Assembly: GCA_028551475.1 (NCBI GenBank)
Contig: CM052354.1
Coordinates: forward strand, 3,021,391-3,085,390
Origin: Casuarina equisetifolia
Lineage: Eukaryota; Streptophyta; Magnoliopsida; Fagales; Casuarinaceae
Direction of reading: 5' to 3'
Length of the DNA: 64,000 nucleotides
In this document: in pieces, positions 60,567 through 64,000 of the stretch
Numbering within the stretch: position 1 is the first letter of the stretch
Layout of the letters: each line of letters opens with the position of its first letter
Translations under genes and position numbers: made by a program
The notes under the pieces: generated by a model
The model's database searches: none
Seen by the model: the letters and a program-made list of their open reading frames with translations, nothing else
Told to the model about the DNA's origin: nothing

Positions 60567-63500
60567 ATGGCAAAAAATGTTTTCTTCAACGTTTAGGGGT
60601 GAGAGATATTCGGTAATGTGGTCAACCTATTGGCTTCCAAAGAAATATCACCATTGTTGAGTGTCAAAGTAAAGTTAAAAGAGCTCAAAAATAAGATCTT
60701 AGAAATCATGGGAGTAATTCTCAATGTAAAAAAGGAGCAAGCTAAATGATATCCTATATGATAAGGATGACTTCGTGGGTGTTACTTCCACTAAAATTGG
60801 TAATGAGAATTAATAATGTAAAATAAGAAGGTGAAAAAGGTACTTATATTTGTTTTCAAATCAATGGAATTCATCTATAATGATAGAATCACCTATAACA
60901 TTAAGGGTATTACAGAGGTGTTAAGTGTCATCTCATCACATGTAATAAATTTAGAATTTGTGGAGAGTCATGATAATACCTTAGACTGGATTACAAGGAA
61001 TTATTCTATTGTTTGTGAGGAAAAGGTTATTGGATAAGAGGTTGATAAGAAGGCAGTTTTCACAAGATTGTTACACATCAACAAATGAAGAGAATGTTTT
61101 GGTCCTTCCCATTGTTGACAAAGTATGGTTTGGGAAGAATATATTGACTTAGTATGTATTCTACAATCAAGAAATCCAAAACCATTTTGAATTAAGAATG
61201 TGAGGGGAGATCTCTCATTCATTCAATATGAAAAATATTGTTGAAAACATATAAAGTATAAAACAAAGGAGAAATTAAAACCACTTGAAATGAATGAACT
61301 AATTAGTCATCTTAAAGAAAGGATAGATAGAAATAAATTCTTACATGTATGAGATGATGAGTGGAATAAAGATCCTAATAATCTTCAATATAGTAAACAA
61401 TGGTTTAACTTGAAAAAATAATGATGGGTGGCACAATAGGTAGTCAAATATTAGTAACTACATGTAATAATATGGTGATGGGTCCTATGAAAATGTCACA
61501 CATTTTAGATCATTTAGGGAGTGTATACTAAAGAAATTTATTTATGTAGATGGTTTTTTTGAATGGAAAAAGCTCAGGAGTCCAAGATTTGAGTAAATAA
61601 TAGTGGATATTATAGAAAATTTTGTTGGTTTCCTTTTAACATTTTAAACAATGAGAAGGATGTTATAACTCAGAATGTTTTTATTTAGTTTGCAAATTTT
61701 TATAGATAATGGGCTTTCATAGATAATAAAAGAAAGATATAGTATTTCAGCAATTTTGAAATGCCATTATAATGAATTTCCTCAATCATTAAGATATTAT
61801 TTTGTTTATCGTAGTTTATTTCCAAAAATCTATTAAGTTTAATGTATCAATAATGATTAGTTTTTGGATAGCCTAAAAGTTTATAGGGTCATCACCAAAC
61901 CACCAATGTTTAAAAGATATTAGTTATGATTATTTTAGATTGTTACTTCAAAGCTTATTTTTTCAGTCGGTAGAACTAGATGAATTCATTGTTGTAATTA
62001 GATGTTTAATGCAAAAATTGGTGCATGATCTTGCACTATCATTGGTAGGAGAATTTATATATGGTTGTAAGGAGATAATCAATAATGAGAGTATTTATCA
62101 TGTAGCAAATTATTTATCTATAGGACAAACTTCATCATATAAAGGAAAAAAGATTCAAACATTTTTTTGCCTTAGTGTTCACAAGTACTTTAGTGATAAG
62201 ATTGATTTTGAAGAGATTTTTTCAAGTTTAAAGCTTTTTCATGTATTGGATCTAAGAAATAAAAAGCTTAGTTGTTTATCATAATCTATTAATAAGTTGA
62301 GGCATCTAAGATACTTTGATCTTTCTGATAATGATGAAATTGTCAAGTTACTTAATACTATAACTAAGATATACAATTATGAATCCTAACACTTTATGGT
62401 TGTTGGTCACTTGAAGAATTATCAAGACATATTAGAAGATTAATGAAATTTAATCATCTTGAGATTGATTATTGTTTTGGATTAAGGCATATGCCAAAAA
62501 GATTGGGACAATTAACTAAACTTCAAACTTTGTCAATACTTGTGATCAGTAAGGATTTTTGTTTTAAGAATGTTGTTGGACTAAATAAATTAAGTTATAT
62601 AGATAACTTGAAATGATACTTGTGCATTCAACATCTAAGTTGTGCTAGAAATGTAGTGTCAAAATATAAGGTTGCTAATTTAAAAGACAAATTAAGGCTT
62701 TGTACTTCAAATTTAAATTGGAGTTTTAAAGGTGATAGAAATAATTGTAATATTATCTAGGATAAGGAAGAGAAGGAAGATAATTTATCATTTGAGAACT
62801 TGAAACTACACCAAAAGCCAAGATAACTTTGTTTAAAGGGCTACCTCAATTCAAAGGTTCTAAAATGGATTCTTACTTTAACATGTCTTATTGAATTAAA
62901 ATTATAATAGTACCACCATTAAGTAAATTGTCTTCTTTTAAACATCTTTAGGTTTGGAATATGGATGTTCTAGAATATATGTTACATTTTGATTATAGAA
63001 ATGAGCTTTTTCCGTTATTAATGTTAAATGTATTTTTCAAATCATTGAAGAAAATTTAGCTGAGTGATTGCCTTCATCTCAAAAGGTGGTGGAAGGATGA
63101 CAAGTTTGATGATAGAAAGTTGTGATTTCTTTTCCCAATCATAAAACAAATTGCAATGCTTAAACACCTTGATTTAAGATTTTGCTCACAACTTGAGATA
63201 ACTAAGGATAGGATGTAATGGAAGGCCTTCAGAGCCTCTTTTTTCTTTCCACTAAATTAGAAAATGATGAATATATTAATACTTTTTTAAAAAAAAAATT
63301 GAAACATGTATAATTACATTCCGGTAGGAACTCAAGTTTTCCTAGAGGAGTAATTATAAAACCGTAAAACTTTTAAAACTAATAGTACAAAGTTGTAACC
63401 AATTAGAATTGCTCTCCTTAACACTTTAATCTAAGATTCTACTAATGATTTGAAATAACTAATTACGAGAATGTAATGCAATGAAAAGGCCTTTAAAGCC

Positions 63501-64000
63501 TTCTTTCTTTTTCAACTACAATAGACAATAATGAATACATTAATACCTCATTTCTTAAAATTGGAGCGTTAATAATTAAATTCAATTAAGGAATTAGAAA
63601 TTCTACTAGAGAAGTGGTTGTAAAACTTTATCACTCTTAAAACTAATGTTAGAAAGTTGTGAACCATTAAAATTGCTCTCCTTGGGCAAACAACATCTTC
63701 CAACACTTAGCACCTTGATATAAGATTTTGCTCACAACTTGATATAACTAATGATGAGGATAGGATGTAATGAAAAGGCCTTTCAAGTCTCCTTTCTTTT
63801 TTCACTATAACAAACAATGATGAATACATAACTACCTCGTCTCTTACAATTGGAGCATCATCAATTACATTTAGTTAACTTGCAATCAATTTAACTTGCG
63901 ATTAATTTAAATTGCTCTCTTCAAACATAGAACATCTCATAACACTTGAGCATCTCAATTTAAGATTCTGTTAACAACTTAAGATAGCTAATGATGAGGA
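60567..64000 (+). pseudogene. Relic 15: full-length CC-NB-LRR pseudogene, cut by the right edge
   Basis: Leader 60236-60566; ATGGCAAAAAA start context at 60567. P-loop near 61110-61140 altered (DKVWFGKN). Kinase-2 broken by a stop (KFLHV*DDEWNKD, near 61325-61370). The winged helix runs from about 61740; 61940-62284 is open through VHDLALSLVG and the first LRR (LFHVLDLRNKKLSCLS). LRR modules continue to the edge, so the 3' end is not seen. Partner of relic 13, without the 56.5-kb insertion. Confidence 0.87.

Overview
This is plant nuclear DNA from a eudicot-like angiosperm; the species cannot be named from the sequence. The evidence is a split extra-large G-protein (XLG) gene with GT-AG introns, a CLAVATA1-type LRR receptor gene, many CC-NB-LRR disease-resistance homologues, a miniature LTR element primed by initiator Met-tRNA, and AT-rich intergenic DNA.

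Layout. (1) 1-8801, minus strand: an intact XLG3-like gene. Eight exons can be placed and all their junctions keep frame; the last roughly 90-100 codons lie beyond the left edge. Its probable leader and promoter lie at about 8802-9850. (2) 9.9-15.8 kb: gene-poor AT-rich DNA holding a decayed fragment of a GC-rich repeat (13.64-13.89 kb) and a LINE fragment (14.45-14.83 kb). (3) 15.8-46 kb and 52-64 kb, plus strand: 15 head-to-tail CC-NB-LRR relics, all broken by stops and frameshifts. They alternate between truncated copies (leader + CC + part of NB-ARC, all ending at the same point) and full-length copies (leader + CC + NB-ARC + winged helix + LRR). (4) A large segmental duplication: block A (about 17.55-31.88 kb) recurs as block B (about 36.73-47.66 kb). 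A smaller duplication pairs 53.1-58.7 kb with 58.8-64.0 kb. (5) 30.4-32.0 and 46.2-47.66 kb: two copies of a GC-rich non-coding repeat. (6) 34.87-36.72 kb: an element with inverted terminal repeats and a decayed coiled-coil ORF. (7) 48427-50400: a clean single-exon ORF for a CLV1-like LRR ectodomain that stops inside the membrane segment, with no kinase.

How it fits together. The XLG gene and the CLV1-like ORF are the only intact protein-coding genes I can support. XLG proteins act in heterotrimeric G-protein signalling with Gbeta-gamma, and CLV1-family ectodomains bind CLE peptides; nothing here links the two genes directly. The rest is a resistance-gene graveyard. Insertions of known structure give a relative order: a TRIM element entered an NB-ARC exon, then the block was duplicated, then one TRIM copy collapsed to a shortened solo LTR. 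A second LTR landed in block A only, most simply after the duplication. Many stops in the relics are what C-to-T change at CAA, CAG or TGG codons would give, as expected of long-methylated DNA.
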